A DNA stretch of 8,026 nucleotides from Paracoccaceae bacterium (GTDB lineage Bacteria; Pseudomonadota; Alphaproteobacteria; Rhodobacterales; Rhodobacteraceae), in contig JAPOSK010000044.1 in assembly GCA_026709725.1 (NCBI GenBank), positions 1 to 8,026 of the forward strand. Direction: 5' to 3'. Both the position numbers and the translations under genes were made by a program. The notes under the pieces are model-generated. The model was not told the origin of the DNA and searched no databases. It was given only the letters and a program-made list of their open reading frames with translations. Shown here piece by piece: positions 6,622 through 8,026 of this stretch; the stretch's first letter is position 1, and every line of letters begins with the position of its first letter.

Positions 6622-7027
6622 AACCTAACCTGCACCGCTGAGGCGAACAAAATGATGCGTGGAGATCGGTGTGGAGAAATCCAGGACTGCCTGTTCTCGC
6701 TATGACCCCGAGCGTTACTCCCCAATGGTCATCACGCCACAGACCTTCCCCCTTTCCGCAACCGCCGCCGCCCCGCTTCCATGACGCCACGAGGTCGTCC
6801 GGCTCCCGGTCCCGGGCATCGTGGGCGTTGGGGTGCACGATGGAGTCGTCAACCGCTGTGATGCACGCCTCAAGGGAATTGACGATGGCATTCTTCAGTC
6901 TCTGGCGTGCGCGTTTCGAATCGAGTCTCTCCGCCGCGTTCATCCGGCAGGCCGGGGCGGGGCGGCCCGGGAGAGATGCCGGGGGTGGTGGTGCCGTTGC
7001 GCCCATCGTCATGGGGTGCGGGGTCAT
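6518..7027 (-). CDS. Uncertain hypothetical protein
   Basis: The frame encodes 169 residues. The part from about 6948 to 6775 (MNAAERLDSKRARQRLKNAI onward, to LVASWKRG) shows the base pattern of real coding sequence: third positions are mostly G or C and second positions are the least GC-rich, which favours this strand over the overlapping plus-strand frame. It looks like a charged helical segment. Before it lies a proline- and alanine-rich low-complexity stretch; after it comes GGGGCGKGEG and a cysteine-rich tail that overlaps the signal-peptide gene starting at 6621 by 104 bases, which is suspicious. The start ATG overlaps the stop of the upstream small frame (ATGA at 7024-7027). It may be real only in part, for example with a frameshift near its end. 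Function unknown. Confidence 0.3.
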   Translation of the reverse strand: MTPHPMTMGATAPPPPASLPGRPAPACRMNAAERLDSKRARQRLKNAIVNSLEACITAVDDSIVHPNAHDARDREPDDLVASWKRGGGGCGKGEGLWRDDHWGVTLGVIARTGSPGFLHTDLHASFCSPQRCRLGFDSVKICPDRMCCVLDKPVCRGPGPWGSRHCPGR

Positions 7028-7281
7028 GCGTGCGGGTGGCGGCAGGGCCCGGGGGCGCAGACCATGGCGGTGCAGGGTAGGACGGTGGAGAACGCGATCT
7101 TCCCGACCGCCTGTCCATCACGCGGCAGTTGATAAAGGTCAATGCAATCCCTGTTGGTGCAGTGTGGATGCTGCGCATAATAGGCATCGCGGTCACCAAT
7201 CGGGTTGCATGGAGTGTGGCATGGAAGTTCCGGCACATTGCCAATGCGATGATGTGGAGGTGGATTCCTGGAGTGTGTCAT
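7024..7281 (-). CDS. Uncertain cysteine-rich small protein
   Basis: From ATG at 7279-7281 the frame gives 85 residues with seven cysteines (21, 25, 41, 46, 70, 75, 80) in spaced pairs and a final triplet, plus many histidines, as in some small metal-binding or disulfide-rich proteins. An AGGAGGTG sequence on the minus strand lies about 15 bases before the ATG, perfect in sequence but farther than ideal. The frame can be extended to a TTG at 7323, but that would place the Shine-Dalgarno inside it. The stop overlaps the ATG of the next frame (ATGA). There is no signal peptide and no recognised domain. Codon positions are only weakly protein-like in the first half, so it may be a chance frame or part of a decayed gene. 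Confidence 0.3.
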   Translation of the reverse strand: MTHSRNPPPHHRIGNVPELPCHTPCNPIGDRDAYYAQHPHCTNRDCIDLYQLPRDGQAVGKIAFSTVLPCTAMVCAPGPCRHPHA

Positions 7282-7466
7282 GATGCCAACCCCACACCTC
7301 CTGTGATCTGTGCGCCAAACCAACTGATGGAGGGGATTGATGACTCGCCGCGATGTGATGGCCCCGACGAACAGTCAATGACAATCCGAAGCAAACGACG
7401 CAAACTGGCTGGTCGTTGCCGCGCATATCTCTGTCAATTTCACGCTCTGCCGAAGCTTTCAATTCC

Positions 7467-7502
7467 AAGCGGAGGGAAGGCCCAAGTGAGAGAGCTCCGC
7501 TT
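7467..7502 (-). terminator. 8-bp inverted repeat after the membrane protein gene
   Basis: AAGCGGAG at 7467-7474 and CTCCGCTT at 7495-7502 are exact complements separated by 20 bases, starting 15 bases after the stop of the minus-strand membrane protein gene (7518). Position fits a 3'-end structure for that gene. The loop is long and no T-run follows, so it is weak evidence for termination. Confidence 0.3.
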
Positions 7503-7517
7503 CCCGGCATCCGAAAA

Positions 7518-8026
7518 TTACCGCCCAAGGCGATTGAGTTCGGCATCAATGGCATCGGCATATGTCATCGCCCGCTCTTTTGAGAACATGTCGAAGACAA
7601 GTCCTGCGAGCCCCAGGAATGCCATGGTGACGGCAATCGCTCGGGCGAGAGGGTGCAGCGTGAATGCGAAGATCAGGACGGAGATGGCAAAGGCGATGGC
7701 GGCACCGATTATGGTGTAGATATACAGGACCCGAAAACCCTCCACCCGGTCCTTTTCGGCGTGAACGAATCCTTCCGGGTCCTGCTCGAAGGCGGCGGTA
7801 TATTCGGCAATCTTGGCAGGTGAACCAAGCAAGCCGCCAATCCCCACTGCCAGAAACAGAAGGGCAACAATCACAAGTGGAATCGGCAGCGACTGGCTGA
7901 TTGGAGTAGCCGCCAATCGCCAGAAGAGCACTGCGACTATCAGTACAATCAGGCCAGCACCTACCAGAAGGGCCATCTCAAAATCTTCGCCCTTGGTCCA
8001 GATCAATGTGTGGTCAAGAAAGGTCA
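7518..8026 (-). CDS. Conserved-looking four-helix membrane protein of unknown function (start at or beyond right edge)
   Basis: The frame encodes an inner-membrane protein with four predicted hydrophobic helices, numbered from an internal TTG at 8006: about 11-29, 43-61, 98-116 and 122-140. A soluble segment between helices 2 and 3 carries PAKIAEYTAAFEQDPEGF and AEKDRVEGF (83-91), and the end after helix 4 reads FSKERAMTYADAIDAEL. Upstream of the TTG the frame stays open (TFLDHT) to the edge, where bases 8025-8026 are the last two of an nTG codon; a start at base 8027 giving MTFLDHTLIW is therefore likely. The layout and the RVEGF and KERA-Y motifs resemble an unnamed family of small bacterial membrane proteins, from memory only. 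No catalytic motif is seen. It stops at TAA 7518-7520, followed by an inverted repeat. Confidence 0.75.
   Translation of the reverse strand, partial: TFLDHTLIWTKGEDFEMALLVGAGLIVLIVAVLFWRLAATPISQSLPIPLVIVALLFLAVGIGGLLGSPAKIAEYTAAFEQDPEGFVHAEKDRVEGFRVLYIYTIIGAAIAFAISVLIFAFTLHPLARAIAVTMAFLGLAGLVFDMFSKERAMTYADAIDAELNRLGR

Larger units (their letters stand above)
6622..7517. other. Region without a confidently identified gene
   Basis: About 0.9 kb between the signal-peptide gene and the membrane protein gene. Only the two uncertain minus-strand small frames described separately are credible. The region is unusual in base content: C-rich on the plus strand around 6745-6780, strongly G-rich around 6951-7090, with G-runs at 6954-6957, 6959-6962, 6969-6971 and 6981-6985. 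No tRNA cloverleaf, insertion-sequence ends, CRISPR repeats or clear promoter were seen. Confidence 0.4.

Noticed and set aside
6908..6928. A TTCGAATC sequence resembling a tRNA T-loop
   Set aside because: The closing G-C pair and the 5-bp arm are missing and no acceptor stem or anticodon arm can be drawn around it.
6669..7283. A 204-codon plus-strand frame across the GC-rich region
   Set aside because: Second codon positions would be unusually GC-rich and the product is Arg/Ser/Pro-rich low-complexity sequence; the opposite strand fits coding sequence better.

Overview
The window looks like a piece of the chromosome of a moderately GC-rich alphaproteobacterium. The main evidence is the polynucleotide phosphorylase: its opening ([11 protein letters not shown]), its FFKR segment and its active-site stretch ([13 protein letters not shown]) read like alphaproteobacterial PNPase. 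The ZapE, GalE, WaaA and S15 sequences fit this, and WaaA implies a Gram-negative cell that makes Kdo-containing lipopolysaccharide. There is no CRISPR array, rRNA, recognisable tRNA, transposase or phage gene.

Left part, plus strand (1-3015): the C-terminal part of the cell-division ATPase ZapE (cut by the window edge), then galE (UDP-glucose 4-epimerase), then waaA (Kdo transferase). They sit close together in one direction and look like an operon. Each gap is bridged by a tiny open frame that starts at or overlaps the upstream stop and ends inside or at the start of the next gene: 536-658 (with a strongly led 10-codon frame at 626-658) and 1637-1717. This layout suggests translational coupling. 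GalE supplies or recycles UDP-galactose for surface sugars and WaaA attaches Kdo to lipid A, so both serve envelope biogenesis.

Centre, minus strand (3136-5691): rpsO (ribosomal protein S15) followed by pnp, the classic conserved pair. It converges on waaA, and the 120-base convergent gap holds nested inverted repeats. The rpsO-pnp spacer carries two hairpins, one directly ahead of the pnp ribosome binding site, a typical place for post-transcriptional control of PNPase. A good -35 element lies upstream of rpsO. truB, a frequent neighbour of rpsO, is not adjacent.

Right part, minus strand (5878-7517): the least ordinary stretch. A small exported protein starts at 6621 (TTG) with a clear signal peptide. 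Its reading frame closes at 6304 while a second frame continues with a calcium-binding, FG-GAP-like DTNGDGLAD loop to 5924. This looks like one secreted protein broken by a frameshift, and a hairpin follows its end. Upstream lie two uncertain small frames joined by an ATGA overlap, one cysteine-rich with an AGGAGG sequence ahead of it. I recognise neither.

Right edge, minus strand (7518-8026): an unnamed four-helix membrane protein whose start lies at or just beyond the edge.

No undescribed system can be demonstrated here. The best leads are the bridging mini-ORFs of the zapE-galE-waaA cluster, the broken secreted protein with its small-ORF neighbours, and the structured pnp leader.
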